Below, piece after piece: positions 32,492-39,488 of a DNA stretch of 39,488 nucleotides. The DNA lies in contig JACMMP010000050.1 of assembly GCA_014378995.1 (NCBI GenBank), positions 1 through 39,488 on the forward strand, read 5' to 3'. A program made the translations under genes and the position numbers. The notes below the pieces were generated by a model that worked only from the letters and a program-made list of their open reading frames with translations, ran no database searches and was not told the origin of the DNA. Source of the DNA: Hyphomonadaceae bacterium. GTDB taxonomy: Bacteria; Pseudomonadota; Alphaproteobacteria; Caulobacterales; Aquidulcibacteraceae. The first letter of the stretch is position 1. Each line of letters starts with the position of its first letter.

Positions 32492-33990
32492 GATTGTACC
32501 TTTCGGGTTGAAGCGCCGCCATCCGGCGCGAGTGGAGAACGGGAAGCGAGTGCTTGGCTTTTGAAGGAAGCCATCCAAGCCGAAGCCCGTTCAATCGTGT
32601 CTTCGGCATTGTCGAGGGCGCTCTCGCTCCAGCCCGCGTGCTCAGCCAAGAGCTCACCACAGATGAAGAGAGGCAAATCCGGATTGGGCTGAGCCAGACG
32701 CTCGCGAACCTCCGATGAGCGCACGCCGGCGCGCCAATGATGCCAGCCCGCGCGCCAGCTTGCATAAACCCCCGCGCACGGCGCCGGAATGTCGCCATAA
32801 AGCCGCGTGAGCGCGCGCTGCGCCGCGCAAAGCAAGGCCTTTGGCGCGAGAGCTGAAGAAGGCGCCCCTTCGACGTATCGCCGCCAGACGCGCGCATTGT
32901 CGCCGTCGGCGAACACGCCGAGCATGACCCGGCCTTCATTCTCAAAGTAGTTTTGCTGCAGCGGCAGGTCGGTGAAGACAGCGCTCACCTCGCCGGCATT
33001 TTTCGCAAACCCGCGCGCGCGCCACCAGGGCGCATTGTACGCCAGAAAGAGTTTGAACGCCGGCACATCGACGATAGCGCCAAGGTCGCGGCGAAAGCGG
33101 CTTCCAGCGATGTCTTCGGCGATTGCCAAATCGGCGACGCCGTGGCGCGGCAGAGCCAAGATCACAACGTCGGCTTCCAACGCGCATGCGCCGGCCGGCG
33201 TCTTGAACACGAGACGTAGACCGGCCGGCGCACGCGTGATCGCCGCGAGCTCGTAATGGGTGCGTACGTCTACGCCTGCGCGGACGCCATCTTCCAAGAC
33301 GCTCCGGCAAAACGCCTCGGCGCCGTTCACGAAGCGAAAGAAACGCTGTCCGGGCGCGCCTTCCCAAGCGGCGGTGAGCAACGTGTCGAGCGCATTGGCC
33401 GCGCCAAAATTCGACGTGCAACCATGCGTGGCGCGCGCGCGGTAAATCGCATCCGCAGGCCAATGGCGCCGCAAAACTTCATCTATTGTGCAGCGCCACA
33501 AATACCGATCACCAAGTTTCAATTGGCTTAGGCTATCGAGACACGCGCGCTTCGGCGGCTGCGCAAAATAATCCGGCGCCAACGCCGCCAAAGTCGCCGC
33601 AAGCATGGCCTGACCGGTTGCGCCGGCGCCGGCGTTCAACCAGCGGTCGCGCGCGAATACGCCATCGCTCTTGAACGCAACGGGCGCGAGGTCGCAGCTT
33701 AGGTCGCGCGCGAGACGCAATATTCGTGGGTGTCGGCTGGAGACGAAGGCCGCCCCGAGTTCAAGCGGCCTTAAGCCCGCAAGCGCAACCGAAACCATCC
33801 GCCCGCCGGAGCGGCCGGACTTCTCATAAAGCGCGACTTCAGATTTTGGGAACCGTCGCTTCATCTCCCGCGCGCACACCGCGCCTGTCGCTCCTGCGCC
33901 AATAATTGCAATGCGCCCGCTTTTGCCTTGGTCCAACGCCGAGCTCTTCAAGCAGGCGCGTGCGCTTTTAGGAAATGAGCCGGCCTGCAC
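32488..33990 (-). CDS. FAD-dependent amine-oxidase-like enzyme, candidate borosin tailoring enzyme
   Basis: 500-aa flavoprotein of the amine oxidase/renalase-like group. The dinucleotide motif IAIIGAGATG is at residues 27-36, with the ribose-binding Glu E56 (ALYEKSGRSGGRM) and the second motif RSGGRM after it. ELGAAFVSSRHPRIL and the C-terminal FICGELLAEHAGWSESALDNAEDTI match the FAD cap and isoalloxazine-contact segments of this family. The start is GTG at 33990, with GGAGG 8 nt upstream. Its TGA overlaps the precursor ATG by 4 bp, so it is translationally coupled to the borosin precursor. A role in oxidising the peptide is inferred from position only. Confidence 0.82.
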   Translation of the reverse strand: MQAGSFPKSARACLKSSALDQGKSGRIAIIGAGATGAVCAREMKRRFPKSEVALYEKSGRSGGRMVSVALAGLRPLELGAAFVSSRHPRILRLARDLSCDLAPVAFKSDGVFARDRWLNAGAGATGQAMLAATLAALAPDYFAQPPKRACLDSLSQLKLGDRYLWRCTIDEVLRRHWPADAIYRARATHGCTSNFGAANALDTLLTAAWEGAPGQRFFRFVNGAEAFCRSVLEDGVRAGVDVRTHYELAAITRAPAGLRLVFKTPAGACALEADVVILALPRHGVADLAIAEDIAGSRFRRDLGAIVDVPAFKLFLAYNAPWWRARGFAKNAGEVSAVFTDLPLQQNYFENEGRVMLGVFADGDNARVWRRYVEGAPSSALAPKALLCAAQRALTRLYGDIPAPCAGVYASWRAGWHHWRAGVRSSEVRERLAQPNPDLPLFICGELLAEHAGWSESALDNAEDTIERASAWMASFKSQALASRSPLAPDGGASTRKVQS

Positions 33991-34001
33991 TTGTGACGCC
34001 T

Positions 34002-34078
34002 CCAGGGAAACTTCCTGGAAACTGGCGCCTCACAAGCTAGACGTCATCGTTCACAAATTGAGGCGCCAATGTCGTGCA
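34002..34078. promoter_or_regulatory. Inverted repeats upstream of the flavoenzyme-borosin genes
   Basis: TGGCGCCTCA (34023-34032) and TGAGGCGCCA (34069-34078) are perfect 10-bp inverted repeats 36 bp apart. Closer to the gene, CCAGG and CCTGG (34002-34018) flank a 7-bp centre with further partial symmetry. The placement, 12-88 bp before the GTG start and after the TIR-LuxR gene, suits an operator/promoter region for separate control of the borosin genes. Confidence 0.5.
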
Positions 34079-34141
34079 TTAGGTTGATGCAACAAAATCA
34101 CGCGACGCGCTCAGGACGCCATTGTCCGCAAACGGCGAGCT

Positions 34142-35680
34142 TCATCGCGGCGCCCCGGACGCCGCCGCCATCAACCGCACGGCCAAGCGCGCAATGGCCC
34201 GCCGCGCCGCATCCCCCATGGTAAGACGCGTATTCGACAAAAACGGTTTGGCCATCGGCGCGCTGAAAGCGCCCGCATCCGCGCCCGTGAAGCATAATCG
34301 GATGACGGCCTGAGACCGCGTCGAAGCGCCTAACCGCTCTCGGGCCGTGTCAATATGGTGGCGCACGGTCGCTTCTTTGACCCGCAAAAGTTCAGCGATT
34401 TCCCAATCCTGCTTACCGGCTCCAACAAGTTCAAGACAGGCAATCTGGCGCTTCGTGAGTGTAGCTCTGAGCTCCCAGGTCCTCTCCCACGCCTGCGGGG
34501 TCAGCAATTGCCTCATGCTTTGCGCGAACGCGAACGACAATAGATCGAGCGCTGCGCGCATTGACGTGTCGGTGTGGATCGCACGCGGCGCGGCCATGAT
34601 CAGCGCCGCGGTGGATCCATCCATCATAGAGATCGGCGCCACATGGCAATCCTCATCATTCCCCTGGCGGATTCTCTCGACGTTGGCCTTGTCGTGCAGG
34701 GACAGCCGCACGTCCCTATTCAACGCGCTCCATGTAACCGGCTCGTCCGATCTGCCGATACATTTCAAAAGCAATTGACCGCGTAAGTCCTCGCGCCAAT
34801 GAGGCGGCGGCGTGACAATGGACTCAAAGACACCTTCTCGAAAGCCATCGACAAATCTACCGGCGCTATCGCATCTCAATATTGAAACATGGCTGAAACC
34901 AAGACGGCGCGACACGGGTACGACGATATGAGCAAGTTCGTTCATCGACGACACAGCGCCGGCGCGTTCGACAGCGCGCGCAGCCACCGAGGTCAATTCC
35001 CCGCGCGTCCAATCGGGGTCGATCACCTCTAAATCCTTGCGAAGATCTTGAAGATCCAAAGCCTTCAGCCGCGCGCCTTGCTTGAAGCGCCGCACCTCAA
35101 GCATTGTTGGGCGCGCAGGGTCGGCGCCGGCTTCGCTTATCCTTGGATGAAACTTGGCGATGGCGCCACGCCCAGTCGGCAGCGGCGCCCAGCTTTTCAA
35201 CTCAGAGTTTATGCCACGTTCGTATCGAACAAGCGGCGCCAATGTCGGAGGTCTAAAATAGCACCGACCATATTCCATCAACAGGTCGACCTCACGCTTC
35301 AGCCGCTCCTGAAATGGCAACGCCAGTTCAGCATTTGCCTGCTCTACGTAGATCGCGCGCCGAAGAACCTCGCGCCAGCTTGCATTTACGTTGCGTCTGG
35401 CGAACTCGGCCTCGAGAACAGCCACAATAGGTATATCGAGCTCTTCAGCCGTTCGCACTTCGTCGAGTATGAGGTCGGACTGAATTGAGGCGTTTGAGAT
35501 CACGACAATGAACGCCCGAACCTTCGCGATTTGCTTATGTATGGTCTCAAACAGCGACCGCTTTTCACCGACCTCCTTGGCCGCCGGCGACACGAATGAA
35601 GTATAATGAGATAGATAAGTGTTGATGCGCGCGCCCAGTGCTGCGTCGGCGCGCCGATAGGAGATGAAAATCGATTTCAT
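34142..35680 (-). CDS. TIR domain-LuxR-type regulator fusion
   Basis: 512-aa protein with an unusual architecture. Residues 1-130 are a TIR domain: SIFISYRRADAALGARINTYL, IAKVRAFIVVISNAS, and SDLILDEVRTAEEL with E74 at the position of the catalytic Glu of NAD-cleaving TIRs. A middle region (about 225-400) resembles the autoinducer-binding fold of LuxR proteins (MNELAHIVVPVSRRLGFSHVSI, DEPVTWSALNRDVRLS). Residues 408-464 are a LuxR helix-turn-helix (LTKRQIACLELVGAGKQDWE, RVKEATVRHHIDTARERLGA). The ATG overlaps the stop of the upstream 204-aa gene (ATGA). It lies 151 bp upstream of the borosin-linked flavoenzyme, same strand, and is the best candidate for its regulator. Ligand unknown; no LuxI-like synthase is in the window. 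Confidence 0.85.
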   Translation of the reverse strand: MKSIFISYRRADAALGARINTYLSHYTSFVSPAAKEVGEKRSLFETIHKQIAKVRAFIVVISNASIQSDLILDEVRTAEELDIPIVAVLEAEFARRNVNASWREVLRRAIYVEQANAELALPFQERLKREVDLLMEYGRCYFRPPTLAPLVRYERGINSELKSWAPLPTGRGAIAKFHPRISEAGADPARPTMLEVRRFKQGARLKALDLQDLRKDLEVIDPDWTRGELTSVAARAVERAGAVSSMNELAHIVVPVSRRLGFSHVSILRCDSAGRFVDGFREGVFESIVTPPPHWREDLRGQLLLKCIGRSDEPVTWSALNRDVRLSLHDKANVERIRQGNDEDCHVAPISMMDGSTAALIMAAPRAIHTDTSMRAALDLLSFAFAQSMRQLLTPQAWERTWELRATLTKRQIACLELVGAGKQDWEIAELLRVKEATVRHHIDTARERLGASTRSQAVIRLCFTGADAGAFSAPMAKPFLSNTRLTMGDAARRAIARLAVRLMAAASGAPR

Positions 35681-36291
35681 GCATCGGCCTCGTCGGCGGG
35701 CGAGGTTTTTGCAGGCTCCCCGTTCACAGCAAGGCCGTGACGTACGCCATAATCTTCATAATAAGTCTGCATCAAACGATCGAGCGTCGGCGTGCCGCAG
35801 ATCGGAATGTTGTTGGTGCGCAGCGGATTTTCAGCGACAAGTCGATGGGCGATCATGGCGCGCACGAGGCGCCTTGCTCTGCCCGCGAACGTTGCTTCGT
35901 CGGCGATCTCGCCGGTCCTGCCGGCCATGATTTTCCAGCGTTTGGCAAGACGGCGGCAGGTCAGTTTCTGACGCGGCTCTTCAAGATCGAACGCGCTTGC
36001 GCCAATTGCGCTCAACCAGATTTCCGATATCGCCGCCAGATTTTGCTGATCCAACAGAATGGCCAGATCTCGATCTCGTTTGCTGTCCGGAAAATGCTGA
36101 ACGTAAAGGGGCCCGATGGCGCTGCGAACCAAGAGACACCAATTGTCAGCCGCCGTGACATGCACCGCATTCATGCGGATCTTTGCAAGCATGTCGGGAC
36201 CAAGAACTGCGGGTTCGGGCGGCGCAGAGATCGGCGTGCGTGGCGCGCCAAGCACGACGTCCGTGTCCTTATCGGTTGGTCCTTCAGACAT
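35677..36291 (-). CDS. Uncharacterised protein translationally coupled to the TIR-LuxR regulator
   Basis: Unrecognised soluble 204-aa protein. The N-terminal 35 residues are disordered-looking and Pro/Asp-rich. The rest is mostly helical (DRDLAILLDQQNLAAISEIW, KLTCRRLAKRWKIMAG, TFAGRARRLVRAMIAHRLVA), with basic helices that could form a winged-helix or regulator-type fold, not proven. Its TGA overlaps the TIR-LuxR ATG (ATGA), indicating joint production, and AAGGG precedes the ATG by 5 nt. It is probably the first gene of the minus-strand array; a partner or modulator of the TIR-LuxR protein is the simplest reading. Confidence 0.75.
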   Translation of the reverse strand: MSEGPTDKDTDVVLGAPRTPISAPPEPAVLGPDMLAKIRMNAVHVTAADNWCLLVRSAIGPLYVQHFPDSKRDRDLAILLDQQNLAAISEIWLSAIGASAFDLEEPRQKLTCRRLAKRWKIMAGRTGEIADEATFAGRARRLVRAMIAHRLVAENPLRTNNIPICGTPTLDRLMQTYYEDYGVRHGLAVNGEPAKTSPADEADA

Positions 36292-37038
36292 CGCGCCCTT
36301 TCACGATTAAGAACACCGCCTCCATTAGGCAGATCACATCGGCGAAACGCGCGCTAGACCGTCTGGGTCATGCAACAATTTGTTACGTGCGCCCGCCCTC
36401 GACCCCCGGCACATCGCAAAGCGCGCCAAGCACCGAGTAACGCAGCAAATTCAAGCATCTCGCACAACAATCGGGACGTGGCGGCGCAGCGCGGCGATAA
36501 TTGGCTGCAACCGCGGCCAACGCGTTCGCCGCCAAGTGATCGACGAGTATTCCGATGACGCCGAACCCCGCGCGCCGACCTTGCGGCTCGGGCGCAATCG
36601 ATTGACCCGTTCATCCTGACGCTGCATCGCGCCGAGCGCCGCCATCCGTCCGTTTCCATTTGTCTACGCACCGCTCCTGTTCGTGCGTGGGCCGACCGCG
36701 CAAATTTGCAAAGGCGCCGACATCAGCGCCGATCCGAGCGGGCCCCGGACGCGGGCTGCGCGCGGCGGCCATGATTTAAATTCGAGTTCTGAGGGCGCGC
36801 ACCCATTGAGAGGGCGCCAGTCCCCTCACGTTGAAACGACACGATCGCAGGCTCTGAACCGTGCGCGCTGAGCGTCGCCAGACGCCATCACCGAGCCGCG
36901 TGGCGGCGCTAGACGACCGCTAAGGGTCTCTCACCTCGCGAACGTTCACGCCAAAGCGCGGCAATTGGAACGGTCTCACTTGCCAAGCTTACGCCCGCGA
37001 TGCAGGCCTGGGCCCGAGCAAGAGTCCGCGAGACGACC
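36292..37038. other. Large divergent intergenic region
   Basis: About 750 bases between the start of the minus-strand array and the plus-strand FecR gene, without a convincing gene. Short open frames are Arg/Pro-rich and lack ribosome sites. An AACAATTTGTT near-palindrome is at 36374-36384. No sigma factor gene precedes fecR, although FecI normally would. The region likely holds both promoters and possibly decayed sequence. Confidence 0.5.
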
Positions 37039-38016
37039 ATGAGCAGCGCAGAGGAAAAGCGGATCGGATTGGAGGCCGCCGGTTGGGTGGTCAAATTCGA
37101 TGGCGTCGATTTCGACGCCGGCGACGTGCGTGCGTTTCGCCGCTGGATGGCGAAATCCGATGCGCATCGCGCCGCCTTTGAGAGCGCCAGCCGCACCTGG
37201 AACCAACTCGACATTCTCTCGAAGCTACAGACGTTCGAAGCGACAGAGGCGCAGCGGATGCGGACGCCCACCCGCCGCCAAGCAATGGCCGGCGCCTCTG
37301 CGATCGGCGTCGGCGCGATTGCGCTCTCGGTCATCGCTCTCTCGAATACTACGGCGGAAGCGTTCGAGACCGGGATTGGCGAGCAAAGAGAAGTCGCGCT
37401 CTCCGATGGATCGCGAGTGGTCTTGAACGCGGACTCTCGGCTTGAAGCCAACATCTCGCAAGACCGACGCGAGGCGCGGCTGGTGTCGGGAGAAGCGCTT
37501 TTTGCCGTGGCCCCCGGCGCTGCGATCTTTCGAATTGAAACACCGCGCGGCGACATCGAAATCGCAGAGGGCGACGTCCTCGTCAAAGTGCTGACAGACG
37601 GGGCGCGCATAACGCTATTGTCCAATGGCGCGCGCGCCTCGCGCCGAACCTGGCTCCGCGACCCCGCGCCGGTGTTGGCCTCGGCGAGCAGCGAAATTCT
37701 CATTGACGCGCAAAACCTCAGCGTCAACGTGGCGAGCGACGCAACACGCGCGCGGCGCCTCCTGTGGCGCGAAGGTAAACTTGCCTTCGATGACACGCCG
37801 ATTCGTGAAGCCCTCGACGATGTATCGCGCCAAACCGGCGCGAGGTTCGTATTGAAGGGCGCCGCGATCGAGACCCTGCGCGTCGCCGGTCTCATCGACG
37901 CGCGTGACCTCGACGCCTTCACAGATTTGCTCCGCCAGAACCTTGGCCTCCTCGTGGTCGGGCGCAGCGACGGCGTCTTCGAAATCTCGCAAGCCCCCGC
38001 GCAGGTCGACGGCTGA
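37039..38016 (+). CDS. FecR-type transmembrane anti-sigma factor/signal transducer
   Basis: Inner-membrane regulator of 325 aa that relays a signal from a TonB-dependent receptor to an ECF sigma factor. The N-terminal cytosolic domain is of DUF4880 type (AAGWVVKFDGVDFDAGDVRAFRRWMAKSDAHRAAFE). One hydrophobic helix follows near residues 85-105 (AMAGASAIGVGAIALSVIAL). The periplasmic FecR domain is clear (GEQREVALSDGSRVVLNADS, RLVSGEALFAVAP, RIETPRGDIEIAEGDVLVKV). The C-terminal part is STN-like (FDDTPIREALDDVSRQTGARF). The ATG at 37039 fits DUF4880 better than an in-frame ATG 39 bp upstream. It precedes the STN TonB receptor by 100 bp, the expected partner; the expected fecI-like gene is missing from the upstream side. 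Confidence 0.9.
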   Translation: MSSAEEKRIGLEAAGWVVKFDGVDFDAGDVRAFRRWMAKSDAHRAAFESASRTWNQLDILSKLQTFEATEAQRMRTPTRRQAMAGASAIGVGAIALSVIALSNTTAEAFETGIGEQREVALSDGSRVVLNADSRLEANISQDRREARLVSGEALFAVAPGAAIFRIETPRGDIEIAEGDVLVKVLTDGARITLLSNGARASRRTWLRDPAPVLASASSEILIDAQNLSVNVASDATRARRLLWREGKLAFDDTPIREALDDVSRQTGARFVLKGAAIETLRVAGLIDARDLDAFTDLLRQNLGLLVVGRSDGVFEISQAPAQVDG

Positions 38017-38041
38017 ACCTCGTATAAATTTTTTTGACGCT

Positions 38042-38060
38042 GCGCTGCTAAGATCAGCGC
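38042..38060 (+). promoter_or_regulatory. Leader hairpin before the TonB receptor gene
   Basis: GCGCTG and CAGCGC form a 6-bp stem around a 7-nt loop in the 100-bp gap after FecR. An AT-rich tract with seven T (38029-38035) lies just upstream. It might be part of a separate receptor promoter/leader or a weak FecR mRNA 3' structure. Confidence 0.25.
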
Positions 38061-38116
38061 GCTCATTCGTCCTTCCTTTCAAGAGCCGCCGGTAGAGAGC
38101 GGCCTTGGGGGAAAAT

Positions 38117-39488
38117 ATGGCCGATGCATTGGCGCGTACGCGCTGTAACCACGCGCGTTCAATCCTTGCTCTAGCCCTCGCGACCGTTTCGTATCTCGCA
38201 CTGAGTGCGACGGCTTCAGCGCAAACGACGTCTGCGGCCCGCGTGGCCACTGAGCGCGACTTCGACATTCCGGCCCAACCCTTATCCAGGGCGCTCGTGG
38301 AATTTGCGGCCCAATCGGATTTGCAATTGCTCTTCGCACAAGATGACGTCGCCGGCCTTTCATCGCGACCGGTACAGGGTCGCCTCACGCCTGAAACCGC
38401 CCTCGCCACCCTTCTGCCTGAAGGCGCCCCCCGTGTTGAAATCGCTGGCGACCGCGTCGTGCGCGTCGAACCCCCACTCCCCCAGTACGCGGAGGGCGGC
38501 GCGGTCGTCAGCGGTGACGATCTTGTCGTCACCGGCACGCGTATTCGCGGCGCGGTTCCGGCAGGCGCGAACGTGCTTACACTCGATGAGGCGGCGATTG
38601 CGGAAACCGGTCGATCCACCGTGCAGGATGTTCTGGCGACGTTGCCGCAAAATTTCTTCGGCGGACAGAATGAAGCTGCGCAGCAAAGCAGCGCAAGCAA
38701 TGGACGCAATCTGAGTTTCGGCGCCTCAGTCAATTTGCGCGGTCTTGGTGCGGATTCCACGCTCGCACTCGTCAATGGCCGGCGTCTGGCCCCTGCCGGA
38801 TTTGGCCATTTCGTCGATATTTCTTCGATCCCATTGGCCGCTGTCAGCCGTGTCGAGATTTTGCCTGATGGCGCGTCGGCGACCTACGGGGCCGACGCTG
38901 TCGGCGGTGTGGTCAACGTTATTCTGCAAGACGAATATGAGGGCGCCGAAACCACGTTTCGCGCCGGGAGCGATGGGCGCGGCGACGTCGCCGATCTCGG
39001 CCTCTCGCAACTCGCCGGGCTGCGGTGGCGCAGCGGCGGTTTTGTCGTCGCGTACGAGTATCGCGACCGCACTGACCTTGACTGGAACGACCGCGACTTC
39101 ACCAGCGACTCCAATCTCGCGCGATATGGCGGGCGCGATTATTCAAGAACGCAAGCCAACCCCGGTACGATCACGCGCCTCGGCGCGAGCGCTGTGACCT
39201 ACGCCATCCCAACCGGACAGAACGGCACAACACTGCGTCAATCCGATCTCATCGCCGGACAAACCAACCGGCAAAACGCCGTCGAGGGCATGGACGTCTT
39301 ACCGCAACAACGAAGCCACGCATTTTTCGCGTCCGCACATCAAGAGCTTGGGCCGCGGCTAGAGGTCTTCGGCGAGCTGATGGCGAGCGACCGCGCCGCA
39401 ATTTCCGAACGCACGCAACAAAGCGCCAACATCGTCATTCCCGAGAGCAATTATTATCGCCGGCTCAACAACCTCTTTCTCGGCCAAG
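38117..39488 (+). CDS. TonB-dependent receptor with N-terminal STN signalling domain (3' end outside window)
   Basis: Outer-membrane active transporter; 457 codons are visible before the window ends. A signal peptide (ILALALATVSYLALSATASA) is followed by the STN (secretin/TonB short N-terminal) domain at about residues 47-97 (RDFDIPAQPLSRALVEFAAQ, LLFAQDDVAG, GRLTPETALATLLP), the part that contacts FecR. A TonB-box-like DDLVVTGTRI lies near residues 135-145. The plug domain includes NLRGLGADSTLALVNGRRLA and VEILPDGASATYGADAVGGVVNVIL. The start is ATG at 38117 with GGGGGA 4-5 nt upstream. It forms a surface-signalling pair with the FecR gene. Substrate is unknown and may be iron chelate, oligomer or peptide. 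Confidence 0.92.
   Translation, partial: MADALARTRCNHARSILALALATVSYLALSATASAQTTSAARVATERDFDIPAQPLSRALVEFAAQSDLQLLFAQDDVAGLSSRPVQGRLTPETALATLLPEGAPRVEIAGDRVVRVEPPLPQYAEGGAVVSGDDLVVTGTRIRGAVPAGANVLTLDEAAIAETGRSTVQDVLATLPQNFFGGQNEAAQQSSASNGRNLSFGASVNLRGLGADSTLALVNGRRLAPAGFGHFVDISSIPLAAVSRVEILPDGASATYGADAVGGVVNVILQDEYEGAETTFRAGSDGRGDVADLGLSQLAGLRWRSGGFVVAYEYRDRTDLDWNDRDFTSDSNLARYGGRDYSRTQANPGTITRLGASAVTYAIPTGQNGTTLRQSDLIAGQTNRQNAVEGMDVLPQQRSHAFFASAHQELGPRLEVFGELMASDRAAISERTQQSANIVIPESNYYRRLNNLFLGQ

Noticed and set aside
34087-36378. Shared 9-mer ATGCAACAA upstream of the borosin genes (34087) and the TIR-LuxR pair (36370)
   Set aside because: A 9-mer match can occur by chance in this length and the surrounding bases are not alike; too weak for a regulator site.
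36354-36671. Minus-strand 105-codon frame in the large intergenic gap
   Set aside because: Arg/Cys-rich, no ribosome site and no family resemblance; not enough support for a gene.
36909-38066. Minus-strand 385-codon open frame
   Set aside because: Antisense to FecR; Ser/Arg-rich translation without motifs, while the plus strand gives a full FecR protein.
37615-38775. Minus-strand 386-codon open frame
   Set aside because: Lies over FecR and the TonB receptor start; composition is typical of antisense of GC-rich genes.
1-39488. CRISPR arrays, tRNA or rRNA genes, transposases and prophage genes
   Set aside because: None was recognised on either strand; XerD has the housekeeping form and is not next to phage genes.

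Overview
The window is about 39.5 kb of GC-rich DNA from an alphaproteobacterial chromosome. The protein style (SecA with a C-terminal SEC-C zinc motif next to a PpiC lipoprotein, dispersed ruvC/ruvA/ruvB, XerD, TonB receptor with FecR, DUF433/DUF5615 pair, palindromic intergenic repeats of a kind common in Caulobacterales and Rhizobiales) suggests a Caulobacterales/Hyphomonadaceae-like soil or water bacterium. The genus is a guess. No rRNA, tRNA, CRISPR array or insertion sequence was seen.

Region 1 (1-26.4 kb) is mostly housekeeping. It holds a PpiC foldase lipoprotein diverging from secA, an M20 peptidase, an O-antigen ligase-type membrane protein overlapping ruvC, a hybrid histidine kinase, a membrane patatin, and a JmjC/cupin oxygenase with a Tat-exported repeat protein. 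Then come ruvA, a Gre-like factor, an ECF sigma factor with a four-helix membrane partner, a Nudix hydrolase with histone-H1-like tails, a DUF433/DUF5615 pair, ruvB, envelope and unknown proteins, xerD, and a small lipoprotein with an L,D-transpeptidase. Two repeats stand out: a 34-bp perfect direct repeat flanking the cupin/Tat module, and a 108-bp inverted-repeat element that carries the stop codons of both ruvA and the Gre gene.

Region 2 (26.4-28.6 kb) is a less dense accessory stretch with unrecognised small genes and about 540 bases with no supported gene.

Region 3 (28.6-39.5 kb) is the most interesting part. On the minus strand, in transcription order, lie an unrecognised 204-aa gene, a TIR-LuxR fusion regulator (ATGA overlap), an FAD-dependent amine-oxidase-like enzyme, a 75-aa precursor-like peptide (ATGA overlap), a tetrapyrrole-methylase-fold enzyme with the Y/R/Y pattern of borosin alpha-N-methyltransferases, and an 895-aa class III cyclase-STAND ATPase-TPR protein. 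I read the middle three as a split borosin RiPP cluster: precursor and backbone N-methyltransferase are separate proteins, with a flavoenzyme as possible second tailoring step. Two unusual signalling proteins bracket it. A hairpin between precursor and methyltransferase could keep precursor in excess. Divergently on the plus strand are a FecR-type anti-sigma factor without an adjacent sigma gene and an STN-type TonB-dependent receptor cut by the window edge; these could move or sense a product or an unrelated ligand.

All family calls come from reading motifs by eye; no database search was possible.
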